Shown: positions 18,019 through 26,379 of the stretch, piece by piece
Position numbering within the stretch: the stretch's first letter is position 1
Layout of the letters: each line of letters begins with the position of its first letter
NCBI GenBank assembly: GCA_945869725.1
Contig: CAMBPO010000007.1
Coordinates: forward strand, 4,273 to 68,272
Origin: Klebsiella pneumoniae
Lineage (GTDB): Bacteria > Pseudomonadota > Gammaproteobacteria > Pseudomonadales > Pseudohongiellaceae
DNA length: 64,000 nucleotides
Reading direction: 5' to 3'
The notes under the pieces: generated by a model
Told to the model about the DNA's origin: nothing
The model's input: the letters and a program-made list of their open reading frames with translations, nothing else
The model's database searches: none
Made by a program: the position numbers and the translations under genes

Positions 18019-18693
18019 TTAGTCCATTATCCGCAGCCGGTATCCTTGGCCACGGACAGTATCGATGGGCTGCAAGGATTGATCCGGATCCAGTTTCTGA
18101 CGAAGGCGACGAATAAACACCTCCAGCACATTGCTATCACGATCATAATCCTGAGCATACAGATGATCTGTCAGCTCGGCTTTGGAAACCACCTGATCGA
18201 TATGCAATATCAGATATTCCAGGGTTTTGTATTCATACGCCGTCAGCTCGACCGGGTTGCCATGCACCGTTACCCGTTTGCTGGTGGTATCAAGACTGAT
18301 CGGACCCGCCGTAATCTGTGGACTGGCGAATCCGGCAGCGCGACGTAACAAGGCATTCAGGCGCGCCCGTATTTCCTCTAGCCGGAAGGGTTTAACAACG
18401 TAATCATCAGCACCGGCATCAAGTCCCGATACCTTGTCCTGCCAGTCGCCCCGGGCAGTCAGAATCAATACGGGATACTTTCGACCGGATTCTCTGAGCT
18501 TGCGAATGACACTGATTCCATCAAGCAGAGGCAAACCCAGATCAATAATCGCAGCGTCGTATTCATACTCCAGAGCATAAAATAGACCCGCTTTACCATC
18601 GGCAGCATCATCGACGACAAAACCGGCTTTCTGCAGACCTAGCACCAACTGTTGACGCAGGAGGCTCTCATCTTCTACTACCAACAGGCGCAT
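18019..18693 (-). CDS. phoP: PhoP-like OmpR-family response regulator
   Basis: 224 residues. Receiver domain with phosphorylation site D51 (IIDLGLPLLDG), acidic pair VVEDE and K101 (DDYVVKPF); winged-helix domain with TAYEYKTLEYL, RDSNVLEVFIRRLRQKL and PIDTVRGQGYRL. The WQDKV..LDAGADDYVVKPF stretch is very close to Pseudomonas PhoP. It lies 3 bases after the PepSY gene and next to the kinase, in a four-gene operon. The direct repeat upstream of that operon suggests autoregulation. Confidence 0.87.
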   Translation of the reverse strand: MRLLVVEDESLLRQQLVLGLQKAGFVVDDAADGKAGLFYALEYEYDAAIIDLGLPLLDGISVIRKLRESGRKYPVLILTARGDWQDKVSGLDAGADDYVVKPFRLEEIRARLNALLRRAAGFASPQITAGPISLDTTSKRVTVHGNPVELTAYEYKTLEYLILHIDQVVSKAELTDHLYAQDYDRDSNVLEVFIRRLRQKLDPDQSLQPIDTVRGQGYRLRIMD

Positions 18694-18696
18694 ACC

Positions 18697-19041
18697 TTAC
18701 TCCCGGCTGACTGCCCCAGTGGCCTGGTCAACATAAACTGTATAAATATTACCTTCGTTATCGATGCGCACCCTGAATCTGACACGGCCGCCTTGCCGGA
18801 CCTCATTGATGCTGATGATGTTCCCTGGAAAACGTGCCCGCACCAGATCCAGTGCCTGTCTCTCACTGATCGCCCCGTCCGCCTGATTTTGCCCGGACTG
18901 GGCGGATGAACTCTCCTGCTGCTGTGCAAGGACCGGAAAACTCCAGCTCAGAGCGCAGAGCACAGCAGCAATCAGCAGAACTTTCCACCGCGCTCCGCGA
19001 CCCTCGACGCAGGCACTTGACTTCGGGCAGGACGATTTCAT
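18697..19041 (-). CDS. Exported PepSY-domain protein in the phoPQ operon
   Basis: 114 residues: a long N-region, then the hydrophobic signal VLLIAAVLCALSWSFPVLAQ with a likely cut after VLA, a Ser/Gln-rich linker, and a PepSY domain (ISERQALDLVRARFPGNIISINEVRQ, YTVYVDQATGAVSRE). PepSY proteins are small periplasmic modules that inhibit proteases or modulate sensor kinases. Being 3 bases ahead of phoP, it may act on the PhoQ sensor domain; this is inferred from position only. The start might be further in, nearer the signal peptide. Confidence 0.78.
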   Translation of the reverse strand: MKSSCPKSSACVEGRGARWKVLLIAAVLCALSWSFPVLAQQQESSSAQSGQNQADGAISERQALDLVRARFPGNIISINEVRQGGRVRFRVRIDNEGNIYTVYVDQATGAVSRE

Positions 19042-19070
19042 AACTCTCCATAATGTCGGGCCACCCTGAC

Positions 19071-19631
19071 TCAGAGCACCGGATCGTGGCTGACTCGAAG
19101 TCGAATCTGCTCACCGGGGTCATTATCAGTGCGTACGGTAAATTCTTCCCCGTTATACAGATATCGAACCTGGTAACCCATCAGTCGCTCCTCCTCACGA
19201 TATTCGGTGACGGTTTCGCACTGCTTGACGGTCTGGTATCGCGCTGTTCCGGGATGTGAATCAGCACGAACTATATCACGACCCACCGAGTGCCCCAACA
19301 TGGCACCTACAACCGTACCTACCCTTTGGCTGGATTTGTTGTTACCCACCGCGTTACCAATGGCACCGCCAATAATAGTACTCAGAATCACTGGCGTCTG
19401 ACTGCCACCGTGTCGTGTCTCACGCACCCTGACTTCCTCCTCCCAACACTCGTCACGGGGTGTGGAAACGGAAACAGACTGATAAATTGCGCGTGACTCC
19501 AGTACCTGCGCGTACACATACTGTGACTGCGCAAACAATGGTGTTGCCAGCAACAATCCACCCAGCCCAAGCGCCACTGCTGCACGTTTTGCTGCAACAT
19601 TTGTTTGCACTGCATTTTTGAAATTGTTCAT
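19071..19631 (-). CDS. Glycine-zipper 2TM envelope protein, first gene of the phoPQ operon
   Basis: 186 residues. A signal peptide (VALGLGGLLLATPLFAQ) is followed by an extracellular or periplasmic part, then the glycine zipper TIIGGAIGNAVGNNKSSQRVGTVVGAMLGHSVGRD typical of the SlyB/17-kDa surface antigen group, and a C-terminal domain with GYQVRYLYNGEEFTVRTDNDPGE. No lipobox Cys is present, so it is not a classical SlyB lipoprotein. Its family is known to be PhoP-controlled in enterics. Here it lies 29 bases ahead of the PepSY gene, with a candidate PhoP site at 19715-19731. Confidence 0.8.
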   Translation of the reverse strand: MNNFKNAVQTNVAAKRAAVALGLGGLLLATPLFAQSQYVYAQVLESRAIYQSVSVSTPRDECWEEEVRVRETRHGGSQTPVILSTIIGGAIGNAVGNNKSSQRVGTVVGAMLGHSVGRDIVRADSHPGTARYQTVKQCETVTEYREEERLMGYQVRYLYNGEEFTVRTDNDPGEQIRLRVSHDPVL

Positions 19632-19697
19632 TGTTCACCTCTGCGCCTTGTTTTGTTATGAATGTTCTCAAGGTTGATTCGCCGCCTTGACGACCAA

Positions 19698-19731
19698 AGA
19701 TTAAGGCACTCAAGCTGAATCGATTCTGAAT
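19698..19731 (-). promoter_or_regulatory. Candidate PhoP-type direct repeat and -10 upstream of the phoPQ operon
   Basis: On the minus strand ATTCAG-N5-ATTCAG (19731-19715), two identical hexamers with an 11-base period as OmpR/PhoP-family regulators bind. It is followed 11 bases later by TAATCT (19703-19698) as a -10, with no recognisable -35. That replacement of the -35 by the repeat is the architecture of PhoP-activated promoters. It is about 67 bases from the ATG at 19631. Confidence 0.55.
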
Positions 19732-19800
19732 GAAAATGTAATCCTCACAAAATGAACGCGTGACTCAACGCCGCTGGGCGTCAACTTGTCGTCGGGCTGA

Positions 19801-19828
19801 TTGATTTAGTAACAGATAGCGGTAGAAT
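19801..19828 (+). promoter_or_regulatory. Likely sigma-70 promoter of the cold-shock-domain gene
   Basis: TTGATT (19801-19806), a 16-base spacer and TAGAAT (19823-19828). It would give a 5' leader of about 65 bases before the ATG at 19899. Confidence 0.45.
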
Positions 19829-19898
19829 CCCCAGTGCTTGGCAAAACAAAAATTAAAACCATCATTGCAAAAAAGCACAAAGCTTCAAGAGATCTTCA

Positions 19899-20375
19899 AT
19901 GTTCCGCAAAATAGTCAGTTCAGCACTGTTATCCACCATTATTTCTTTGCCTCTGATCTACCTGATTGCCCAACCGTTGCAGGCGAGTTCGCCCGCAGTG
20001 CTGACCATTACATTTGCCGCTCTGCTGTTGTTATGCAGTTCGCTGAGCGCCTGGTTATCGTTACGTCCTCGCCGCCAGCCGTCAGCACGTGAGCCGGCAA
20101 AAACAAGACCCTCAAAACGCAAGTCTGCGCAGAAACCAGAGATCCCTGCAGCTAACCAGTCCACTAAACGCGAGGCCGGTCAAGTCAAGTGGTTTAATGC
20201 CAGCAAAGGGTTTGGTTTTATCACCCGGGAAAACGGTGAAGACATTTTTGTGCATTTCAGATCGATCCGAGGCGATGGGCATCGGGTGCTGAAAGATGGC
20301 CAGCGCGTCGAATTTTCTGTCAGCATGGGAGACAAGGGTCTGCAAGCGGACGATGTGATGGCTATTTCGCGCTGA
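19899..20375 (+). CDS. Membrane-anchored cold-shock-domain protein
   Basis: 158 residues. Two N-terminal hydrophobic helices ([19 protein letters not shown] and [19 protein letters not shown]) form a short hairpin with little between them. A basic linker rich in Arg/Lys/Pro follows (about 56-90), then a complete C-terminal cold shock domain with RNP1 KGFGFI and RNP2 DIFVHF. The topology implies a cytoplasmic RNA/DNA-binding domain tethered to the inner membrane. Ordinary CspA proteins are about 70 residues and soluble. It is convergent with slyX. Confidence 0.85.
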   Translation: MFRKIVSSALLSTIISLPLIYLIAQPLQASSPAVLTITFAALLLLCSSLSAWLSLRPRRQPSAREPAKTRPSKRKSAQKPEIPAANQSTKREAGQVKWFNASKGFGFITRENGEDIFVHFRSIRGDGHRVLKDGQRVEFSVSMGDKGLQADDVMAISR

Positions 20376-20395
20376 TCGGCAATCTATGCCGCTGT

Positions 20396-20626
20396 TCAGT
20401 AGTGTGGAGGTCTCTCATCGGCCGCTGTCGCCGCCGGCGCACGATCTGCTGCGGCCTGTATCAATTCAGTCAATTTCTGTCGATGAATCTCAAGCTCGCG
20501 CTCAAGCCCATCAATTTGGCGTTGCTGCCGGGTAACAATATCATTCAATGTCTGGATGCTGTCCTCCTGAAAGGCAAATCGGGTTTGCAGATCCACCACC
20601 TGATCATGCACATGAATGTCTGGCAT
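20396..20626 (-). CDS. slyX: SlyX family protein
   Basis: 76 residues, predicted as one long coiled coil (VVDLQTRFAFQEDSIQTLND, then RQIDGLERELEIHRQKL), ending in the family signature ERPPHY. Function is unknown; the family is widespread in gammaproteobacteria. It is convergent with the cold-shock-domain gene, 20 bases away. Confidence 0.9.
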   Translation of the reverse strand: MPDIHVHDQVVDLQTRFAFQEDSIQTLNDIVTRQQRQIDGLERELEIHRQKLTELIQAAADRAPAATAADERPPHY

Positions 20627-20810
20627 TTTTTGCGACTCCTTTAGAATTCTGCATTTAAATCATATCCAGTTAACATCGGCATCATACCCCGCATCTCAGG
20701 GTGGTTTCTAATCAGGCAATTCACATGTAATATTCTTGCTGTGCAATAAACAGTCTGTCGCTGCTGTCTTAATAGCATGTATTCAATTTTTTCAGGAATC
20801 GCCATCGTTT

Positions 20811-21989
20811 ATGTCACCTCAAGACTCTCTGAACAGCATCGCCGCCAAACCCCCTATCAACTGGACCAATATGATTCTGTTTACGGCGACTCCGCTGGCG
20901 GCCGTAACCTTGGTTCCTTTGTACGGATTTATGGTTGGATACAGCACCATACACTGGGTAATGTTTGTCTGCATGATGGGCTTTTGTGGTATTTCAATTA
21001 CGGCTGGATACCATAGGCTGTGGTCTCACAAGACATATAAGGCGCATCCAGTGTTACGCGTGCTGTTTGCATTGGGCGGTGCCTGCGCGTTGCAAAATGA
21101 TGTGTTCAACTGGGCTTCCGATCATCGCCGACATCACCAGCATGTCGACAATAATGATCAGGATCCCTACTCAGCCGGTCGTGGCTTCTGGTTCTCGCAT
21201 ATCGGCTGGATACTGCGTAATTACCCCAGCGGTAAGCGCGATTTTTCCAACATCAAAGACCTTCAGCAAGATCCGATTCTGCAGTGGCAGCACAAACACT
21301 ACCTTGCGCTGGTGCTGATCATGAATATTGCAGTACCGGCTTTTCTCGGATATATCGGAGGCAGCATCATTGCCGGCCTGATGTTGAGCGGTGTGCTGAG
21401 ACTGGTATTGAGCCAACATGTTACCTGGCTCATCAATTCACTGGCGCATATGTGGGGCAGACAGCCCTACAGCGACAAAAGTTCTGCACGCGATAACGCC
21501 ATCCTGGCGCTGGTGACCTATGGTGAGGGTTTCCACAATTATCACCATACTTTTCAGTGGGATTATCGTAATGGCATTCGTTGGTGGCACTTTGACCCAA
21601 CCAAATGGTTAATCATGGCATGTTCGTGGGTCGGTTTAACCAGCGAACTGAAACGTGTTCCGGCACTGGCCGTTGAGTCAGCAAGGCTTGAGATGCAGTA
21701 TTTGGATGCAACTGAACGCTGCAAATCACTGGCCAACGCCGACAAATGGCGTGCGCGACTGGAAGCTGAATACGCCGAATTGAAGAGCACCCTAGATTTG
21801 TGGGCTACACACCAACAGCAGTGGTACGACGCAAAAAGCTCACAAATACATGATCAGATTCATGAGCGGTGGGAACGTCTGGCGCTGCGTGACAGTTATC
21901 GTCAGGCGCGTTACCAGTTGAAATTGCGACGACAACGCTGGCATGCATTAATGCAGGGATTTGCCAACATTTCCGGCTCCGCCGCCTAA
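20811..21989 (+). CDS. Membrane fatty-acid desaturase (delta-9 type)
   Basis: Introduces a double bond in saturated acyl chains at the inner membrane using a di-iron centre and O2. Three histidine boxes are present: HRLWSH, HRRHHQHVD and HNYHHTFQWDYRNG, with hydrophobic helices between. The C-terminal 100 residues form a charged helical extension (ERCKSLANADKWRARLEAEY..) seen in proteobacterial members. I choose the ATG at 20811 (MSPQDSL); an in-frame upstream start at 20736 would add 25 residues of no family likeness. It would adjust membrane fluidity in the cold. Confidence 0.9.
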   Translation: MSPQDSLNSIAAKPPINWTNMILFTATPLAAVTLVPLYGFMVGYSTIHWVMFVCMMGFCGISITAGYHRLWSHKTYKAHPVLRVLFALGGACALQNDVFNWASDHRRHHQHVDNNDQDPYSAGRGFWFSHIGWILRNYPSGKRDFSNIKDLQQDPILQWQHKHYLALVLIMNIAVPAFLGYIGGSIIAGLMLSGVLRLVLSQHVTWLINSLAHMWGRQPYSDKSSARDNAILALVTYGEGFHNYHHTFQWDYRNGIRWWHFDPTKWLIMACSWVGLTSELKRVPALAVESARLEMQYLDATERCKSLANADKWRARLEAEYAELKSTLDLWATHQQQWYDAKSSQIHDQIHERWERLALRDSYRQARYQLKLRRQRWHALMQGFANISGSAA

Positions 21990-22012
21990 ACGCTCAGAGA
22001 ATTTCTTGCGCC

Positions 22013-22540
22013 ATGAACAAACTCGTTAAGTCGTTGCTCATCATCTCAGTGTTCAGTTTGAGCCTGATCTCAATCCCGGCAACAGCGGTAGAGGAAGGCA
22101 TAGCCGCGCCTGAATTCACCCTGCCCGGTGTTCGTGCCAATGACATAGACATAACACTCAGCGCACTCAAAGGCAAAATTGTATACGTTGATTTCTGGGC
22201 GTCCTGGTGTGCACCCTGCCTTCGCTCTCTGCCGGAGATCCATGCTCTGTATGAGCAGTATCGGGATCAGGGATTTGAAGTCGTCGCAATCACCATCGAC
22301 GACCCAGTTGAAGATGCACTGGACTTCCTGAATGATATGGAAACACCCCTGAGTTACCACGTTGTCCTGGATCTGACGGCAGAAATCATGGATCAGTACG
22401 GCGTAGTCGGCATGCCTACATCATTCCTTATTGACCGTGAGGGGATAGTTCGAAAGGTGCATAAAGGTTTCCGGGAAGGCGACACACAATTGCTGGAACA
22501 GGCACTGCTGGGTTTGCTGGCTGAAGAGACCGCAGATTAG
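22013..22540 (+). CDS. TlpA-like periplasmic thioredoxin-fold protein
   Basis: 175 residues with a signal peptide (LLIISVFSLSLISIPATAV) and an AhpC-TSA/TlpA thioredoxin domain. The redox motif WCAPC is at residues 65-69, with the cis-Pro loop GMPTSFLID. Such proteins reduce or form disulfides in the periplasm, for example in cytochrome c maturation. No ccm genes are near. It is 23 bases after the desaturase and overlaps the convergent srkA gene by 4 bases. Confidence 0.88.
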   Translation: MNKLVKSLLIISVFSLSLISIPATAVEEGIAAPEFTLPGVRANDIDITLSALKGKIVYVDFWASWCAPCLRSLPEIHALYEQYRDQGFEVVAITIDDPVEDALDFLNDMETPLSYHVVLDLTAEIMDQYGVVGMPTSFLIDREGIVRKVHKGFREGDTQLLEQALLGLLAEETAD

Positions 22541-23607
22541 TAGGGGAACAGTCGCAGCGCGGGCTCATCTAGCGCTGCCATCTGTTCGCGCAATTCAAGA
22601 ATGTGCTCCGCCCAGTAACGCTCGGTGTTAAACCACGGAAAACTGCGGGGAAATGCCGGATCGGTCCAGCGTTTAGCCAGCCATGCGCTGTGGTGCATGA
22701 TGCGTAATGTTCTTAATGGCTCTATCAGCGCCAGTTCGGTCGGGTCGAACTCAAAAAACTCCTCATAAGCTTCGATGATTTCCAGCAACTGTGCCTGCCG
22801 CTGATCGCGGTCTCCCGATAACATCATCCACAGATCCTGAATGGCCGGACCGTTGATTGCATCATCAAAATCGACAAACCAGGGTTGATCACCTCGCCAC
22901 AACACATTACCGGGATGACAATCCCCGTGCAGCCGCAACTGCTGCAATGACCCGCAATTGCTGAAAATTTTGTTGATACGCTCTATCAGATCCAGTGTTA
23001 ACGACTCGTAGGCAGGCACCAGCGCATCAGGAATAAAATGCCTTTCCAGCAGAAATGCGCGGCTCTTCACCGCCCAGTGCTCCACGCTGAGCGCGATACG
23101 ATGCTTGAATACAGCTTGTGAGCCAACGCGGTGCACTCTTCCCAGGAATCGTCCCATCACCTGCAAATTATCCGGGTTATCCAGTTCCGGAGGTCTGCCT
23201 GCAAGGCGTGGAAACAGCGAAAAACGAAAAATCTGAGTACCACACAGGCAGGTATGCAATGTCTGACCATTGACTGACATCGGAGGCACTACGGGTATCT
23301 CCAGAGACTCCAATTCTTGTGTAAACGCATGCTCCTCAAGAATCTGGGCGTCACTCCAGCGCTCAGGCCGGTAAAACTTGGCAATCACAAAACTACCGTC
23401 ATCCAGTCCAATCTGATAGACGCGATTTTCATAACTATTGAGCGCAAAAACCCGCGCTGAGGTTGGCAAACCCAAACCTTCAACCGCATCCAGTACCTGA
23501 TCCGGACCCAGAACATCATAGGGGTGTCGCTCAGCAGCGCCTGAAACATCTGTCAAAGAGTCGTCAACGGGCTGCTCAAGAACATTGCCCGACTTGCTTT
23601 TGTTCAT
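22537..23607 (-). CDS. srkA: Stress response kinase A (YihE/SrkA)
   Basis: Ser/Thr protein kinase of the aminoglycoside phosphotransferase fold that protects E. coli against envelope stress and programmed death. Seen are ALNSYENRVYQIGLDDGSFVIAKFY (ATP-binding Lys), the catalytic loop RLHGDCHPGNVLWR and the metal-binding DFDDAINGPAIQDLWM. The ATG at 23607 (MNKSKSG) is preferred because the longer frame overlaps the leader of the divergent aminotransferase. The first 35 residues have no counterpart in E. coli SrkA. Confidence 0.9.
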   Translation of the reverse strand: MNKSKSGNVLEQPVDDSLTDVSGAAERHPYDVLGPDQVLDAVEGLGLPTSARVFALNSYENRVYQIGLDDGSFVIAKFYRPERWSDAQILEEHAFTQELESLEIPVVPPMSVNGQTLHTCLCGTQIFRFSLFPRLAGRPPELDNPDNLQVMGRFLGRVHRVGSQAVFKHRIALSVEHWAVKSRAFLLERHFIPDALVPAYESLTLDLIERINKIFSNCGSLQQLRLHGDCHPGNVLWRGDQPWFVDFDDAINGPAIQDLWMMLSGDRDQRQAQLLEIIEAYEEFFEFDPTELALIEPLRTLRIMHHSAWLAKRWTDPAFPRSFPWFNTERYWAEHILELREQMAALDEPALRLFPY

Positions 23608-23709
23608 GATTTCTCGCCTGCTGCATCGAAGTTGCGCCGAGTATACTGTAAAATCCTGCCCCACTTTCCAGTTCCGATTTCCAGTTCCGTTTTGATCGAG
23701 GAGTTTCAA

Positions 23710-24993
23710 TTGAGCACCAGCAACACACAGGCGCGTCGTCAGGAGTTATTGAATCAGTACCAGCGAATTCAGGCGAAGAAGCTCAACCTGGATCTGACCC
23801 GGGGCAAACCAGCGACGGCTCAGCTGAATCTCAGCAATGCAATGGACGGAGTATTGCAGGGTGACTTCAAATGCTCCGACGGCACCGATGCGCGTAACTA
23901 TGGCGGCGGCCTCGGCATCCCGGAAGCGCGTCAGTTTGCTGCAGATTATCTGGGTGCCAAACCCGCGCAGATCATGGTGGGCGGAAACAGTTCCTTGCAG
24001 ATGATGTACCAGTATGTGGAAGGCGCCTACCTTCATGGCGTTCGCGGCGCTGACTCAGCCTGGATAAAGGAAGCTGCACCAGGCCAACGTATCAAGTTCC
24101 TGTGCCCGGCACCGGGTTACGATCGCCATTTTTCGATCTGCGAGGCGCTGGGAATCGAAATGATTCCGGTCGCGATGAATGATCGGGGGCCGGATATGGC
24201 CGCCATTGAGACCTTGTTACGCAACGATCCGTTGATCAAAGGCATCTGGTGTGTACCCAAGTACGCTAACCCAAACGGTGTGGTGTATTCAGCCGAGGTA
24301 GTCGAGCAATTTGCCATGCTGGGAAAAATTGCCGGCGCCAACTTCAGAATTCTGTGGGACAACGCCTACGCGGAACACCACTTGGTCGACAATCCTCCTG
24401 AACTGGCGAATCTGATCAGCATCAGCGAAAAACACGGCACACTGGATAATGTCATTGTGATCGGCTCAACATCGAAAATCACCTTGGCCGGTGCCGGTGT
24501 GGCATTTATCGCGACCTCCGAAAGCAACATCAAGCACTTCGCAGACTTGCTCGGCATTTCCACCATAGGACCGGACAAGGTGAATCAGTTACGACACATC
24601 CGTTTCCTTAAAGACATACCGACGTTGCGGGCATTGATGCAACAGCACCGCGCCATTCTGCAACCCAAATTTGAACTTGTGCTTAAACACCTGGAACAGA
24701 GCCTGTCCGGAAAAACAGTTAACGGACAACCGCTTGGCTACTGGAACAAGCCTGCCGGGGGCTACTTCATTCTCTTCGATACTTTGCCCGGCATGGCCGA
24801 CAAGGTCGTTAAACTGTGTGCGGGCGCTGGGGTGAAACTGACGCCGGCAGGATCAACCTGGCCATACAAAAAGGATCCGCAGAACAGCAATATTCGTCTG
24901 GCACCATCTTTCCCCAGCCTTGCGGAAATTGATGAAGCCATGCAGGTGTTTGTGCTGTGCGTGGAACTTGCCGCGTTGGAACCAGAGAGCTGA
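23710..24993 (+). CDS. Aspartate aminotransferase, subgroup Ic type (PF12897-like)
   Basis: 428-residue fold-type I PLP enzyme. The TTG at 23710 has GAGGAG six bases upstream and gives LSTSNTQARRQELLNQYQ; the family motif DLTRGKP follows. Visible are WCVPKYANPNGVVYS, DNAYAEHHL (PLP Asp and Tyr) and GSTSKITLAGAGV with the Schiff-base Lys. Members transaminate aspartate with 2-oxoglutarate; alanine activity has also been suggested for relatives. It is divergent from srkA. Confidence 0.87.
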   Translation: MSTSNTQARRQELLNQYQRIQAKKLNLDLTRGKPATAQLNLSNAMDGVLQGDFKCSDGTDARNYGGGLGIPEARQFAADYLGAKPAQIMVGGNSSLQMMYQYVEGAYLHGVRGADSAWIKEAAPGQRIKFLCPAPGYDRHFSICEALGIEMIPVAMNDRGPDMAAIETLLRNDPLIKGIWCVPKYANPNGVVYSAEVVEQFAMLGKIAGANFRILWDNAYAEHHLVDNPPELANLISISEKHGTLDNVIVIGSTSKITLAGAGVAFIATSESNIKHFADLLGISTIGPDKVNQLRHIRFLKDIPTLRALMQQHRAILQPKFELVLKHLEQSLSGKTVNGQPLGYWNKPAGGYFILFDTLPGMADKVVKLCAGAGVKLTPAGSTWPYKKDPQNSNIRLAPSFPSLAEIDEAMQVFVLCVELAALEPES

Positions 24994-25089
24994 TCACACT
25001 AGCCGGCTCGGCCTGAATGGTACACAAAGGGGTGTGATAGTTTATGAAACCATCGCTCCCCATAAAACGAGTGTGACAACATTCTGTGT

Positions 25090-25686
25090 TTAGCGGCTGC
25101 GATCCCGAATCTCAACGCTGCGTCTTTCGGTTTCGCGGTAACTGGAATTACGGCGTCCATCTTTCTCCACGTAGATCACATCACTGCGTTGATCTGAACC
25201 CGACCAGCGACCACGCACTGGCTCTTTGTTCCTGTACCCGTAGCCATGACCACGGTCTGAGTTGCCCCAAACCGGGTGCGCGCGATAGTCTTTATCTCTG
25301 TGATAGTCGTTAACTCTGTCATGGTCGCTACCCAGGCGGTAACTGCTATCTCTGTGATAATCCTCATCATGACGATCGTGATGCCGCGTTACTTCGCGGT
25401 AAACGACAGTTTGCCGTGGGTGATGAGAGACAACAGTTTGAGAGACAACAGTTCCGCTGCCAATGCCGACATAGACAGAACGATATAAGGGGATAAAGAC
25501 TTTTGGTGAGACAACAACCTTGGATGGGGAGTGATAAACCGTCTCTCGCACAACGGTCGTGTAAGTTCTGTCAGCAGATGCGGCGTTAGCACTTATAGCC
25601 GTCAACACACAGGCGGCGCCCACCAACATGTTAATCAGTAATCGCTGAGTGACTGATGCCTTTGCTCTCGCTGGAAATAGTTTCAT
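25090..25686 (-). CDS. Exported His/Arg/Tyr/Asp-rich protein of unknown function
   Basis: The ATG at 25686 has GGAGG 7 bases upstream. The product is about 198 residues with a signal peptide (LLINMLVGAACVLTAISANA). The first half of the mature part is Val/Ser/Tyr-rich (TVVRETVYHSPSKVVVSPKV); the second half is packed with charged and aromatic residues in loose repeats such as HHDRHDEDYHRD, HDRVNDYHRDKDYR and SSYRETERR. I recognise no domain. Such low-complexity periplasmic proteins may bind metals or the cell wall, but nothing here proves it. It has no operon partner. Confidence 0.7.
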   Translation of the reverse strand: MKLFPARAKASVTQRLLINMLVGAACVLTAISANAASADRTYTTVVRETVYHSPSKVVVSPKVFIPLYRSVYVGIGSGTVVSQTVVSHHPRQTVVYREVTRHHDRHDEDYHRDSSYRLGSDHDRVNDYHRDKDYRAHPVWGNSDRGHGYGYRNKEPVRGRWSGSDQRSDVIYVEKDGRRNSSYRETERRSVEIRDRSR

Positions 25687-25867
25687 GACCTGACCTCCGT
25701 TGAAACGAGCACCGATTGAGGTAACCAAAACGTTTCTAAGGAAACATCTGGAATTCAGTGCTTACGCATTCCGTTATACAACAGAGAATCTGAATTGAAA
25801 CTGAATGACTGTCATAAAAATAGGCTGCCCGAAGACGCGGAAGGATACCGCAACGGGTATTGCTGAC

Positions 25868-26212
25868 TCAGCTTTCGTTGCCGGTATTGCCAGAGTTGCG
25901 CGTACCGAATGCTGGCAGAGGGAACGGCATGATATTGTCGCCGCTGCTGATTTTAGCAACCCCGGTCTTTTCCACTTCATCAATGCGCAGAATCGCCTGC
26001 AACGGAATAAAACTGCGCTTGACGTCCTGAAACTCCATTTTCAGTTTTTCTTCACTGGGATCCACCAGCATTTGACTGCGCTCATCAAACAGGAATTCTT
26101 CTACCTCTATGAAGCCATAAAGCTCGCTCTGATAAACCTGACGGGCAAAAATCTCATAGACTTTGCCCTTGTTGAGGAAGGTGATGCGATAAATTTCCTG
26201 GCGGATGGCCAT
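25868..26212 (-). CDS. DUF1820 family protein
   Basis: 114-residue cytoplasmic protein that begins MAIRQEIYRITFLNKGKVYEI and has EIFARQVYQSELYGFIEVEEF and MEFQDVKRSFIPLQAILRIDEV, the conserved core of DUF1820. Its function is not known. The C-terminal 25 residues are not conserved in character. It stands divergent from miaB with 167 bases between. Confidence 0.85.
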   Translation of the reverse strand: MAIRQEIYRITFLNKGKVYEIFARQVYQSELYGFIEVEEFLFDERSQMLVDPSEEKLKMEFQDVKRSFIPLQAILRIDEVEKTGVAKISSGDNIMPFPLPAFGTRNSGNTGNES

Positions 26213-26379
26213 CGTACTCTCTCAAAAACGCGGTTAAAACAAATGGAGTTTGTTTAGTCAAGGCCGGCATTGTAGCTCAAAGTGGTCCCTCAGATACAGC
26301 AGCACCACTAATTAGCTGATATAATCCGCGGCTTTTCGACAGGGTCAATCCCTGGATGTCTTTCTGAGTGATGTAAACC

